A DNA stretch of 64,000 nt from [Clostridium] aerotolerans DSM 5434 (GCF_000687555.1 NZ_JHWJ01000005.1:1-64000); one strand, 5' to 3'; counted from the first letter of the stretch, positions 1 to 7,474 are shown. Notes: a model not told the origin generated them from the sequence alone. Made by a program: numbers and translations.

Positions 1-1
1 T

Positions 2-162
2 CATAGAGAGTATTACCGTAGAAAGGAATGGAACTGTTACCATCAGGTGGAGCTTTATGGAACCATTCATTTGTCCCTAATGAAACAGACGAATATGTAT
101 CCAGACTAGAGAAAAAGGCATTGGAACGGTTAAGAGCGGAATTAAAAAAGTATAGTATTTAA
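2..162 (+). pseudogene. Degraded small ORF fragment, possibly TnpV-like
   Basis: Two short overlapping frames look like one broken reading frame. The frame from base 2 begins HREYYRRK and stops at 107-109. A second frame from an ATG at 28 reads MELLPSGGALWNH, then a charged helical tail ending LRAELKKYSI, stop at 160-162. Together the pattern (REY, LL.SG.LW.H, charged helix) faintly resembles the short transposon-associated TnpV family, with a frameshift near base 28. This is a pattern impression only. It could equally be the tail of another small protein. A terminator follows directly. Confidence 0.25.
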
Positions 163-167
163 TGAAT

Positions 168-198
168 AAAGCAGGGGCAACTCCAAGTCCCTGCTTTT
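168..198 (+). terminator. Rho-independent terminator
   Basis: GCAGGG (171-176) pairs with CCCTGC (189-194) around a 12-nt loop, flanked by AAA and followed by TTTT. It closes the fragment to the left and isolates the signal peptidase promoter. Confidence 0.75.
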
Positions 199-202
199 AA
201 GC

Positions 203-231
203 TTGAACCAATTGGTTTAATTTGATACAAT
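203..231 (+). promoter_or_regulatory. Sigma-A type promoter of lepB
   Basis: TTGAAC at 203-208 and TACAAT at 226-231 are separated by 17 bp. A TTG at 222 that could extend the lepB frame lies within this promoter, so translation should begin at the ATG at 264. Confidence 0.7.
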
Positions 232-263
232 ATAGGAATAAAATAGTAAAGGACAAGCTTTGT

Positions 264-836
264 ATGAATGAAGAGAAGAATCAAGAGGACATGGAAAAAG
301 AGAAGATAAACTGGAAAAAAGAGATTTTTGACTGGGTGAAGATAATTCTGATGGCTTCTGCCATTGCATTTTTCCTGAATACATTTATCATTGCCAACAG
401 CAGGGTACCGAGCGGCTCCATGGAGCGGACGATTATGACGGGAGACCGCCTGTTTGGATCACGGCTTGCCTATAAGTTTGGAGAAGATCCTCAAAGGGGT
501 GATATAGTCATATTCGATCATGAGACTGGGCCTGGATCTCAGGAGACGCGTCTGGTGAAACGAATTATCGGACTTCCTGGTGAGACTGTGGATGTGCGGG
601 AGAATAAAATCTATATCAATGGCTCAGAGACTCCTCTCGCAGAGCCATATCTGCCAGAACCGATGGAGACAAAAGACTTTCACTTTGAAGTGCCCAAAGG
701 CTGCTATCTGATGTTTGGTGATAACAGGAATAACTCAGCAGATGCCAGATATTGGCCGGATCCTTATGTACCAGAGAATAAAATCCTGGCAAAAGTGCTC
801 GTCCGGTATTACCCAGGGTTTAAGACGATTGAGTAG
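264..836 (+). CDS. lepB: Signal peptidase I (first copy)
   Basis: Membrane-bound type I signal peptidase that cleaves signal peptides from exported proteins on the outer face of the membrane; 190 aa, the usual Gram-positive size. One membrane anchor at about residues 24-45. The nucleophile Ser52 is in VPSGSM and the general base Lys99 is in RLVKRIIGLPGE; the GDNRNNSADAR box follows near the C-terminus. The ATG at 264 was chosen because AAAGGA lies about 10 nt upstream and the promoter covers the upstream TTG. Single-gene unit between a terminator and ytaF. A second paralogue is at the right end of the window. Identification is secure; the substrate set is unknown. Confidence 0.93.
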   Translation: MNEEKNQEDMEKEKINWKKEIFDWVKIILMASAIAFFLNTFIIANSRVPSGSMERTIMTGDRLFGSRLAYKFGEDPQRGDIVIFDHETGPGSQETRLVKRIIGLPGETVDVRENKIYINGSETPLAEPYLPEPMETKDFHFEVPKGCYLMFGDNRNNSADARYWPDPYVPENKILAKVLVRYYPGFKTIE

Positions 837-898
837 TAAGGGTTCCAAAACCTTTCGTGATGAATATATTAAAAGAAAAAAGGTAAGTTCAATGGCGT

Positions 899-1519
899 AT
901 GCGTGATATATTCATTTTAGTACTCGCTCTTTCTACGGACAGCTTTGTTGCCAGCCTTGCCTATGGGGCAAACCGGCTTCGTATTTCCTTTGCCAAGGTA
1001 ATCGCGGTAAATTTAATATGCAGCGGATGCCTGGGAGCGGCTCTCATGTTTGGCAGCGTGCTGAATGGATTGGTTCCGGAAGCGTTTGCAAGAGGGCTTG
1101 GCTTTACCTGTCTGTTTTTTCTGGGGGCTATGAAGCTTCTTGATTTTGCCATCAAGAAATATATTAACAGTCATGTAAATGTCAGGAAGGATTTAACGTT
1201 TTCAATTTCTGGTCTGAGTATTATCATAAATATTTATGGAAATCCCATGGCAGCAGACTGGGATGAATCGAAATCCTTATCATGGAAGGAAACCGTTATG
1301 TTTTCCCTGGCCATGTCAATTGACAGTCTTGTGGCTGGAGGATTATCTGGATTTCTCATGATGCCTCCGGGCCTGACGGCATTTGTTTCGTTGCTTGTTG
1401 GAATTGTAGTAATGTATATCGGTCTCTTTTTGGGACATGAGCTATCGGCGCGAAAAGACTGGGATCTTTCCTGGGTCAGCGGACTTTTGTTTTTATTTCT
1501 CGCCTTTGGAAAGCTTTGA
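899..1519 (+). CDS. ytaF: Sporulation membrane protein YtaF family (MntP-like)
   Basis: A 206-aa polytopic membrane protein with about six membrane segments arranged as two similar halves. Each half starts with a conserved acidic motif: LALSTDSFVASL near residue 10 and LAMSIDSLVAGG near residue 140. This duplicated A-x-S-x-D-S pattern is typical of the YtaF branch of the MntP/LysE-like cation-exporter group. YtaF proteins are annotated as sporulation-linked in Bacillus and Clostridia; transport activity is inferred. It starts 62 bp after lepB and ends at a strong terminator, so the two may be co-transcribed. RBS AAAAAAGG lies upstream of the ATG. Confidence 0.85.
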   Translation: MRDIFILVLALSTDSFVASLAYGANRLRISFAKVIAVNLICSGCLGAALMFGSVLNGLVPEAFARGLGFTCLFFLGAMKLLDFAIKKYINSHVNVRKDLTFSISGLSIIINIYGNPMAADWDESKSLSWKETVMFSLAMSIDSLVAGGLSGFLMMPPGLTAFVSLLVGIVVMYIGLFLGHELSARKDWDLSWVSGLLFLFLAFGKL

Positions 1520-1526
1520 ATGATAG

Positions 1527-1565
1527 AAAATGAGGTTTGGCTCTTTCAGAGTTAGACCTCATTTT
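1527..1565 (+). terminator. Rho-independent terminator after ytaF
   Basis: AAAATGAGGT (1527-1536) pairs with ACCTCATTTT (1556-1565), with a smaller inner CTC/GAG pairing. Symmetric A and T runs make it potentially bidirectional. Confidence 0.8.
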
Positions 1566-1603
1566 CACTGGGAAAAACGTTATTTCGTATAGGAGAAAGA
1601 TTC

Positions 1604-2764
1604 ATGCAGTATACAATACCTCATTATTATCATAAATTTCATTGTGTAGCAGGAGATTGTACGGATACCTGCTGTGCTGGCTGGTCAATCATGATTGATG
1701 ATCAGTCAAAAAAACGCTACTGGAGTCAAAAGGGTGGGTTTGGTCAGCGCTTAAAACAGTCCATAGACTGGAAAAACAGCTTTTTTAAGCAATGCGGCAA
1801 ACGATGTGCTTTCTTAAACCGGGAAAATCTTTGTGATTTATACATAGAAGCTGGACCGGATATGCTATGCAAGACCTGCAGGGAATATCCAAGGCATACG
1901 GAGGAATATGAGGGGGTCAGGGAGATTTCCCTATCCATGTCCTGCGAGGAGGCGGCCAGGATCATACTTGGCACAAAGGAACCGGTTACCTTCCTGACGA
2001 AAGAGGACGAAAAAGAAGAAGTTTATCCTGATTTTGACTTTCTTCTCTTTACCAAGCTAACGGATGCCAGGGATCTCATAATTTCCTTTCTGCAAGACAG
2101 GAGATTTAGCTCCAGTCATCGAATGGCATTGGTATTGGGATTTGCCCATGATCTCCAAAGCAGGATCAGGACCGACCGCATGTGTGAAATTGACGGATTG
2201 CTGGAACGGTACCGGAAGGAATCCCTTCATTCGGTCGCTGAAAAAAAGCTTCTTGGCAGGAAAGCACAGACTGAAAGCCGTTTTCTAAAAATGAAGGAGC
2301 TGTTTTCCATCTTTCAGGAATGTGAGGTTCTGGATGCAGACTGGCCTCGGTATATCAGTACAATAAAAAGACTGTTGTTTGAAAAAGGGACAGCCTCTTA
2401 TGAGGCGAATCGCAATGCATTTTTTCAGTACTTAAGGGAAAATCCGGAGAGAGAAGAGCAGTGGGAAATCTGGTGCGAGCAGCTTTTGGTTTATTTTGTA
2501 TTTACCTATTTTTGCGGCTCTGTTTATGATGGACAACCTTATGGAAAGATAAAGCTGGCTGTGGTATGCACTCTGCTGATTCAGGAGATGGCACAGGCAA
2601 CCTTTAAAATGAGGGAAGGAAGATTGGATTTTTCTGAATTTGTTCATTTCACCCACCGCTTTTCCAGAGAAGTGGAGCATTCCGATTTAAACTTAAATGC
2701 ATTAGACCGGATATTTATAAGCGATCAGAGATTTGGGCTTTCATCCCTTCTTTCTGTTTTATAG
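1604..2764 (+). CDS. FliB-like lysine-N-methylase family protein (cysteine-cluster protein)
   Basis: 386 aa. The N-terminus carries a dense cysteine cluster: HCVAGDCTDTCCAGW at residues 13-27, then C-x3-C (CGKRC), C-D-L-Y and MLCKTCREYPR up to about residue 93. This arrangement is characteristic of the YkgJ/FliB family, whose founding member methylates flagellin lysines. The rest is a helical region with no motif I can name. No flagellar gene is nearby, so the substrate may be something else. RBS GGAGAAAG precedes the ATG by about 6 nt. It is followed 11 bp downstream by the DUF2752 gene, suggesting co-transcription. Family confident; function inferred. Confidence 0.8.
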   Translation: MQYTIPHYYHKFHCVAGDCTDTCCAGWSIMIDDQSKKRYWSQKGGFGQRLKQSIDWKNSFFKQCGKRCAFLNRENLCDLYIEAGPDMLCKTCREYPRHTEEYEGVREISLSMSCEEAARIILGTKEPVTFLTKEDEKEEVYPDFDFLLFTKLTDARDLIISFLQDRRFSSSHRMALVLGFAHDLQSRIRTDRMCEIDGLLERYRKESLHSVAEKKLLGRKAQTESRFLKMKELFSIFQECEVLDADWPRYISTIKRLLFEKGTASYEANRNAFFQYLRENPEREEQWEIWCEQLLVYFVFTYFCGSVYDGQPYGKIKLAVVCTLLIQEMAQATFKMREGRLDFSEFVHFTHRFSREVEHSDLNLNALDRIFISDQRFGLSSLLSVL

Positions 2765-2775
2765 GGGGAATTGAA

Positions 2776-3198
2776 ATGAGTACGAAGGATAAAAAGAATC
2801 AGTTATACATCTTATTTTTGTTGGCTTGCTTTGGTATTTATTGCGTGATACTGTATGCTTTAACCGGTGGGCTGTGTGCGTTCCGGGGGTTACTGGGGAT
2901 CCCCTGCCCTGGATGTGGAGGGTCAAGAGCCCTTCTCTCTCTGGCAAAAGGAAATATAAAACAATGTATCGAGCTTAATCCAGCTGCTCCTTTTGTATTT
3001 CTTTGCATCCTAAATGAAATACGTGTAACCTATATGAAAAAAGGCAATAAAAAGCTGGCTGGAATTTTGCTGTCAGCCAGTATTATAGGTTCTCTGATTT
3101 TGTATGTCGTCCGCATGAAACTTTATTTTCCTTACCGGGAGCCATATGTATTCTATCCCAATAGCTTACTAATGCGAATTTTAGAAAGTCTGCATTAA
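2776..3198 (+). CDS. DUF2752 family membrane protein
   Basis: 140 aa with a membrane segment at about residues 10-30, then a conserved IPCPGCGGSRALLSLAKGN motif at about residues 42-60, and two further hydrophobic segments. The C-P-G-C-G-G-S-R-A motif followed by a helix defines DUF2752. The role of the family is not established; the paired cysteines could bind metal or form a disulfide. It lies 11 bp after the FliB-like gene with a GGGGGAATTGAA ribosome-binding region, so the pair is probably one operon. Confidence 0.8.
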   Translation: MSTKDKKNQLYILFLLACFGIYCVILYALTGGLCAFRGLLGIPCPGCGGSRALLSLAKGNIKQCIELNPAAPFVFLCILNEIRVTYMKKGNKKLAGILLSASIIGSLILYVVRMKLYFPYREPYVFYPNSLLMRILESLH

Positions 3199-3219
3199 AA
3201 ATACAGCTAAAATATACAA

Positions 3220-3248
3220 TTCCAATTTATTGAATTATATGTTATAAT
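3220..3248 (+). promoter_or_regulatory. Extended -10 promoter
   Basis: TGTTATAAT (3240-3248) is a perfect extended -10 element. The -35 position (TTCCAA, 3220-3225) is weak at 17-bp spacing, as is common when TGn is present. Drives the small membrane protein gene at 3293. Confidence 0.6.
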
Positions 3249-3292
3249 TTGGATTGACATATTAATGTCAGATTTTACCAAGGAGGATTTGT

Positions 3293-3580
3293 ATGGAGAA
3301 CGATTACAACGTAAATAACCAGGAAAGTCAGTATTCAACTCAGATGGACCCAAACAAAAGCGTAATGACAATGGGAGAGTGGTTAATCACACTACTGATC
3401 ATGTTAGTACCTTGTGTTAACATTATCATGATGTTAGTTTGGGCATTTGGCAATGGAAATGAGAATCGTAAGAATTTCTGCAGGGCGAATTTAATCATGC
3501 AGGTGATTCTGTCAGTACTTGGATTTATTTTATATGCTTTATTTGCCAGTATACTCATGGCATCTTTTGGCAGTTATTAA
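3293..3580 (+). CDS. Small two-helix membrane protein, unknown function
   Basis: 95 aa: a polar Asn/Gln-rich N-terminus (about 25 residues), a first membrane segment (about residues 30-50, containing PCVNIIMMLVWAF), a short polar loop with GNGNENRKNFCRAN, and a second membrane segment. The layout, a glutamine-rich head then W..P.vN...lvwaFg..N..rknf.ra, is seen in small Firmicute membrane proteins of unknown role. It has its own extended -10 promoter, an AAGGAGG RBS 7 nt before the ATG, and its own terminator, so it is a monocistronic, probably well-expressed gene. Confidence 0.8.
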   Translation: MENDYNVNNQESQYSTQMDPNKSVMTMGEWLITLLIMLVPCVNIIMMLVWAFGNGNENRKNFCRANLIMQVILSVLGFILYALFASILMASFGSY

Positions 3581-3606
3581 AAGAGGTCTTACGACCTCTT
3601 TTTTTT
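3579..3606 (+). terminator. Rho-independent terminator
   Basis: AAGAGGTC (3581-3588), loop TTAC, GACCTCTT (3593-3600), then six more Ts. It lies between convergent genes and may also serve the minus-strand lrgB. Confidence 0.9.
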
Positions 3607-3616
3607 ATACTAAAAC

Positions 3617-4309
3617 TTAATATAAATTAGCAAAAAACGATGCAAACACCACCGTACAAAGCCCGGATGTAGCGATAGCAAGGCTGCTCATTGCCCCTTC
3701 GATTTCCCCTAGCTCCAGCGCCTTAGTAGTTCCTATGGCGTGGGCAGAAGAGCCGATGGCAATACCTACTGCAACCGGTTCCGTGATATGGAATACCTTA
3801 CAGACAGTTTCGGCAATGATATTGCCAAGAATTCCTGTGATGATGATACTGGCAACGGTAATCGTAACAAATCCCTTCATCTCTTCAGAAATTCCCATGG
3901 CAATAGCAGTTGTAATGGATTTTGGCAAAAACGTCACGTACTCCTGATGATTGAGACCAAATACCATAGCAAGAAGCAGTACTGTGACCATGGTGGTGAT
4001 GACCCCGGTCAAGGTTCCGGCTAAAATAGCCTTGGAATGTTTCTTAAGCAGTTCCATCTGACGATATAAGGGAATGGCGAGACAGATGGTAGCTGGGGTA
4101 AGAAGATAGCTGATATATTTTGCACTCTGGTTATATACCTCATATTGAATCTTAAATATAGAGAGCAGAGCCATAACGACCAGAATGGATATTAACAGTG
4201 GGTTAAAAAGAGGGGATTTAAACCTTCTTTTTAGTTGGATTCCTAATTCATAACCCAGAAGGCTGATAACAGCCCCGAAAAATAAAAAACCATTGATTGT
4301 ATTACTCAT
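3617..4309 (-). CDS. lrgB: LrgB family antiholin-like membrane protein
   Basis: 230 aa with about seven hydrophobic segments. It contains the conserved LrgB/CidB block: FLPKSITTAIAMGIS near the middle, then GIAIGSSAHAIGTTKAL and GAMSSLAIATSGL near the C-terminus. Family members act with LrgA/CidA in control of murein hydrolase export, cell lysis, or pyruvate/glycolate transport. Chosen start is the ATG at 4309, with AAAGG 9 nt upstream; an ATG at 4318 in the same frame is possible. It overlaps the end of lrgA by a few bases, indicating translational coupling in a two-gene operon. Confidence 0.9.
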   Translation of the reverse strand: MSNTINGFLFFGAVISLLGYELGIQLKRRFKSPLFNPLLISILVVMALLSIFKIQYEVYNQSAKYISYLLTPATICLAIPLYRQMELLKKHSKAILAGTLTGVITTMVTVLLLAMVFGLNHQEYVTFLPKSITTAIAMGISEEMKGFVTITVASIIITGILGNIIAETVCKVFHITEPVAVGIAIGSSAHAIGTTKALELGEIEGAMSSLAIATSGLCTVVFASFFANLY

Positions 4310-4673
4310 GATCATCATCCTTTCCTTTTTTATCCATACGGATAAAAAACTGGGTGACTCTTCCCGTGATTACCATAACCAGAATAGTTGATACCAGGGT
4401 GATAACAATAAAAGGAACCAGCATAGAACCAAGAATCCCCCAGGAATCCAACAGTCCTACTGCCGCCGGTATAAACATAACTGGCATGATCTCAATCAGA
4501 AACATGCTGGCATCCTCTACCGCATTTAAAGGTATGAGTTTTGTTTTTAACCCAATTAACATAAGCAGCAAACCATAAATGCTGGCAGGAATGGGAAGAG
4601 AGATAAAAAGATGGATAATCTCTCCAATCAAGGAGATAAAAAGAATGATGCTGAATTGCCTTAAGTACCTCAT
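4302..4673 (-). CDS. lrgA: LrgA family holin-like membrane protein
   Basis: 123 aa, four membrane segments, matching the CidA/LrgA size. It shows the family block FISLPIPASIYGLLLMLIGL at about residues 23-42 and an LxxxFIPAAVGLL-type motif (VMFIPAAVGLLDSWG) near residue 70, ending in a charged tail. Predicted membrane partner of LrgB, encoded immediately downstream. The GGAGG RBS lies before the start. Transcription probably begins at the promoter at 4718-4746, whose -35 box sits inside a perfect palindrome. Confidence 0.9.
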   Translation of the reverse strand: MRYLRQFSIILFISLIGEIIHLFISLPIPASIYGLLLMLIGLKTKLIPLNAVEDASMFLIEIMPVMFIPAAVGLLDSWGILGSMLVPFIVITLVSTILVMVITGRVTQFFIRMDKKGKDDDHE

Positions 4674-4717
4674 AACTACGCCTCCTGCGTTTTTTGTCGA
4701 AATTTCAGCTAAGGATT

Positions 4718-4746
4718 ATCCTAAACTTTTTTTTGACAGATGTCAA
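4718..4746 (-). promoter_or_regulatory. lrgAB promoter
   Basis: On the minus strand TTGACA (4746-4741) and TAGGAT (4723-4718) are separated by 17 bp, about 45 bp upstream of the lrgA start. Confidence 0.65.
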
Positions 4747-4747
4747 A
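4732..4747. promoter_or_regulatory. Palindromic operator candidate on lrgAB -35
   Basis: TTTGACA-GA-TGTCAAA is a perfect inverted repeat with 7-bp arms. It can also be read as TTGAC-N4-GTCAA, a layout similar to Crp/Fnr-type sites. It covers the lrgAB -35 box, so a bound protein would probably repress. The cognate regulator is not in the window. Confidence 0.55.
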
Positions 4748-4772
4748 TGTATTTCGTGCACAAAAAAAATAC

Positions 4773-4800
4773 TTGCATTCTTTAAAATCTGTGTTATACT
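4773..4800 (+). promoter_or_regulatory. folT promoter
   Basis: TTGCAT (4773-4778), 16-bp spacer, TATACT (4795-4800) preceded by TGT, giving an extended -10. Transcription would begin about 20 nt before the riboswitch. Confidence 0.65.
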
Positions 4801-4828
4801 TGTGTCGTTAAAAATAAATATGAAAGTC

Positions 4829-4924
4829 GCAGAGTAGACTAGTGTGCGTTAAGTGCTGAGTGAACAGGGAGTTGTCATTCGGACGAAAAGATTTTCTTGC
4901 GGTACACGAGTCGCATCCCGCTGC
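4829..4924 (+). ncRNA. Tetrahydrofolate (THF-I) riboswitch
   Basis: The region matches the folT-associated THF riboswitch: outer helix GCAG (4829-4832) with CTGC (4921-4924), core AGAGTAGAC, TGCGTTAAGTGC, GGGAGTTGTC, then GCGGTACACGAG and the 3-prime strand CGCATCCCGCTGC. The class binds reduced folates and usually controls translation in Clostridia. Here about 48 nt separate it from the AAAGGAGGT RBS (4972-4980) of folT. The downstream gene is a folate ECF S-component, exactly the expected target. Confidence 0.9.
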
Positions 4925-4988
4925 ATCAGAAGATAAGTATTTTATATCTCCGGTTGTAGTCTGAGGTCTGCAAAGGAGGTATTTTTTT

Positions 4989-5561
4989 ATGAAAAAATTC
5001 GCCACTTTGTTCACCGATTCTTACAAAGAGCTAAAGCATGTAAGAACCATCACCACTGCCGCCATGTTTGGCGCCCTGGCAATTATTCTTGGTATGTTCT
5101 CCATTGATTTTGGAAATTATATCAGAATTGGTTTTGCTTCCATACCAAATGGAATCATTTCCTACTTGTTTGGCCCGATTGTAGGCGGTCTGTTTTCAGG
5201 AAGTATGGATGTATTAAAGTACCTGTTAAAGCCCAATGGACCATTTTTCCCGGGCCTTACTATGGTAACTTTATTATCCGGTTTTATGTATGGCTGTTTT
5301 TACTATAAAAAGGCCATGACCTTAAAAAGGGTTCTCATCTCAAAGTTCATTGTGATGTTAATCTGCAATGTGATATTAAACACCATCTGCTTATCCATAC
5401 TGTATGGAAAAGGATTTATGGTCATTCTCCCTGCAAGGGCATTAAAAAATCTTGTGATGTGGCCCATTGACTCCATGATTTTTTATACCCTGGTAAAAGC
5501 ACTTGATACCATGGGAGTGTTTCAAATCATACAAAAAACAAAGGCCTCCAGAGCTAAATAA
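4989..5561 (+). CDS. folT: Folate ECF transporter S component FolT
   Basis: 190 aa, about six membrane segments, the standard S-component size. It begins with a short cytoplasmic helix then RTITTAAMFGALAIILG, the typical ECF S-component opening, and contains FGPIVGGLFSGSMDVLKYLLKPNGPFFPG split around residues 61-90, typical of FolT. S components bind the vitamin and dock with shared EcfAA'T energizing units, which are not encoded here. The THF riboswitch directly upstream supports folate as the substrate. AAAGGAGGT lies 8 nt before the ATG. Terminator follows. Confidence 0.92.
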   Translation: MKKFATLFTDSYKELKHVRTITTAAMFGALAIILGMFSIDFGNYIRIGFASIPNGIISYLFGPIVGGLFSGSMDVLKYLLKPNGPFFPGLTMVTLLSGFMYGCFYYKKAMTLKRVLISKFIVMLICNVILNTICLSILYGKGFMVILPARALKNLVMWPIDSMIFYTLVKALDTMGVFQIIQKTKASRAK

Positions 5562-5565
5562 TGAA

Positions 5566-5608
5566 AAAAAGGCCTGTTCTTTCTATAAGAAAGTACGGGT
5601 CTTTTTTT
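5566..5608 (+). terminator. Rho-independent terminator after folT
   Basis: An 18-bp stem (5566-5583 with 5589-5606, one mismatch and two G-U pairs) around a 5-nt loop, ending in TTTTTTT. Confidence 0.85.
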
Positions 5609-5684
5609 GCGGTTAACAGACAGTGGTCTGGTTATTTTGTATTATAAATGAACTATTGTTTTCATAAAGCTTGTATAAAATCCA

Positions 5685-5713
5685 TGGACAGAAACTCTCT
5701 TTCATACTATAAT
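5685..5713 (+). promoter_or_regulatory. Promoter of mrp
   Basis: TGGACA (5685-5690) and TATAAT (5708-5713) at 17-bp spacing. The resulting ~100-nt leader contains two small stem-loops (TATCCGT/ACGGATA near 5718-5745, and GGTAGTC/GGACTGCC near 5771-5789). Confidence 0.7.
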
Positions 5714-5823
5714 CTAAAATATCCGTGTTTCAATTCTACGGATAAGGGGACAGTTATGATAATTTCAGGCGGTAGTCGATGGACTGCCCTCTATTGATAA
5801 ACTTTTTTATAGGAGGAATGAAC

Positions 5824-6663
5824 ATGAGCGATTTAGATTGTACACATAATTGCAATAGTTGCGGCGAAAGCTGTCCAAGCAGGCAGGAAGGGCCTAAAAG
5901 CTTTCTTGAGCCGTTAAATCCTGCCAGCACAGTAAAAAAAGTAATTGGTATTGTCAGCGGAAAAGGTGGAGTCGGCAAATCACTGGTAACTACCATGATG
6001 GCAGTACGCATGAATTCCAAGGGCTATAAAACAGCCATCCTTGATGCAGATATCACAGGACCTTCCATTCCAAAAGCATTTGGTATTACGGATTCAGGAG
6101 TGGGAATGACGCCGAATGGGCTTATGATTCCAGCAACCACATCCACTGGTATTGAGGTGATGTCTGCCAATCTTGTTCTGGATCATGAGACAGATCCGGT
6201 CATCTGGAGAGGACCGGTCATTGCAGGAGCAGTAAAGCAGTTCTGGCAGGAAGCTCTTTGGGAAAATATCGATTATATGTTTGTAGATATGCCTCCTGGA
6301 ACCGGTGATGTTCCACTGACCGTATTCCAGTCTCTGCCGGTAGATGGAATTCTTATTGTCACATCTCCTCAGGAGCTGGTTTCCATGATTGTTGCAAAGG
6401 CAGTCAATATGGCAAAGAAGATGAATGTCCCTATTCTGGGACTGGTCGAGAACATGAGCTACTTAAATTGTCCGGATTGCGGAAAAAAGATTTCAGTCTT
6501 TGGGGAGAGTCACATTGATGAAGTAGGAAAAACCCATGACCTCCCCATTTTAGCGAAAATCCCCATTGATCCTAAAATCGCATCTGCTGTGGATAGCGGT
6601 ACGGTAGAATACTTAGAGGCACCATGGCTTGATGAAGCTGTTTTAGCGGCTGAGAAGGCTTAA
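5824..6663 (+). CDS. mrp: Mrp/NBP35 family iron-sulfur carrier ATPase
   Basis: 279 aa P-loop ATPase of the Mrp/NBP35/ApbC group, which assembles or transfers Fe-S clusters in the cytoplasm. Features: N-terminal cysteine motif C-x3-C-x2-C-x3-C (CTHNCNSCGESC, residues 6-17), deviant Walker A GKGGVGKS (about residues 44-51), DADITGPS switch, DMPPGTGD Walker B-like block, and the C-terminal CPDC motif that forms a dimer-bridging cluster site. The ATG at 5824 is 7 nt after AGGAGG; another ATG at 5818 is too close to it. The N-terminal cysteine cluster is the form common in archaea and Clostridia. Stands before relQ, spacing 28 bp. Confidence 0.93.
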   Translation: MSDLDCTHNCNSCGESCPSRQEGPKSFLEPLNPASTVKKVIGIVSGKGGVGKSLVTTMMAVRMNSKGYKTAILDADITGPSIPKAFGITDSGVGMTPNGLMIPATTSTGIEVMSANLVLDHETDPVIWRGPVIAGAVKQFWQEALWENIDYMFVDMPPGTGDVPLTVFQSLPVDGILIVTSPQELVSMIVAKAVNMAKKMNVPILGLVENMSYLNCPDCGKKISVFGESHIDEVGKTHDLPILAKIPIDPKIASAVDSGTVEYLEAPWLDEAVLAAEKA

Positions 6664-6691
6664 GATTGTTTCTTAACATTGAGGTGACTAT

Positions 6692-7402
6692 ATGAATATA
6701 AGCATGAACCCTAATAGCGAATTGAACCAGTCAATTGTAAATGTACCGAATCTCGTTCAGGTTCCAGATCCTTTGATTAAGCAGGCTTACCAGTTTCAGG
6801 AAGCTATGATGATGTATACCTGTGCCATCCGGGAGCTGAAAACGAAATTAGAGGTTTTAAATGACGAATTGTCTGTGAGAAACTCCAGAAACCCCATTGA
6901 GCTTGTGAAATCCAGAGTGAAGAAGCCCATCAGCATTGTGGAAAAGCTGCAGCGCAGAGGTCTTCCTGTCTCGCTGGAATCCATGATGGAAAATTTAGAT
7001 GATGTGGCAGGAATCCGGGTCATCTGCTCCTTTCTTGATGACATATACGCGGTGGCAGAGATGCTGACAAGACAGGATGACGTCCATATCATTGCAATTA
7101 AGGATTATATCCGTCACCCTAAGGCCAATGGCTACCGCAGTTACCATATGATTGTGGAAATTCCAGTATTTTTCTCGGACCAGAAGAAGTGGATGCGGGT
7201 AGAGGTCCAGATACGTACCATTGCCATGGATTTTTGGGCAAGCCTTGACCATCAGCTGAAGTACAAAAAAGAGGTGGAAGCAAATTCTGAGGAGATTAGT
7301 ACGGAGCTTCGGGAATGTGCAGAGGTGATAGCAAATACGGATGAGCGGATGTTAAATATTAGAAAAAAGATTGAAGCTCAAGAGATTGCCATAAGAAAAT
7401 AA
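6692..7402 (+). CDS. relQ: Small alarmone synthetase, RelQ/YjbM type
   Basis: 236 aa with a lone RelA/SpoT synthetase domain and no HD hydrolase or regulatory domain; it makes (p)ppGpp from ATP and GTP/GDP. Motifs: SRVKKPISIVEKLQRRGLP (about residues 71-89, substrate binding), DDVAGIRVICSF, DYIRHPKANGYRSYH and EVQIRTIAMDFWASLDHQLKYK. The N-terminal extension of about 40 residues and the C-terminal helix match RelQ. GAGGTG RBS precedes the ATG. Probably transcribed with mrp. A terminator follows. Confidence 0.9.
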   Translation: MNISMNPNSELNQSIVNVPNLVQVPDPLIKQAYQFQEAMMMYTCAIRELKTKLEVLNDELSVRNSRNPIELVKSRVKKPISIVEKLQRRGLPVSLESMMENLDDVAGIRVICSFLDDIYAVAEMLTRQDDVHIIAIKDYIRHPKANGYRSYHMIVEIPVFFSDQKKWMRVEVQIRTIAMDFWASLDHQLKYKKEVEANSEEISTELRECAEVIANTDERMLNIRKKIEAQEIAIRK

Positions 7403-7408
7403 ACATAG

Positions 7409-7463
7409 AAAAGACCCTGAGACTGCAAACTGGCTATTCGCCATGGTTGTCTCAGGGTCTTTT
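7409..7463. terminator. Bidirectional terminator
   Basis: AAAAGACCCTGAGAC (7409-7423) pairs with GTCTCAGGGTCTTTT (7449-7463). Located between convergent relQ and the histidine kinase gene, it can serve both. Confidence 0.9.
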
Positions 7464-7474
7464 ATTTTGCTGTT

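Larger units (their letters stand above)
4674..4988. other. Divergent lrgAB / folT intergenic region
   Basis: A 315-bp gap with no coding capacity. It holds the minus-strand lrgAB promoter with a palindromic operator candidate (4718-4747), the plus-strand folT promoter (4773-4800) and a tetrahydrofolate riboswitch (4829-4924). Beyond these I see nothing. Confidence 0.85.
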
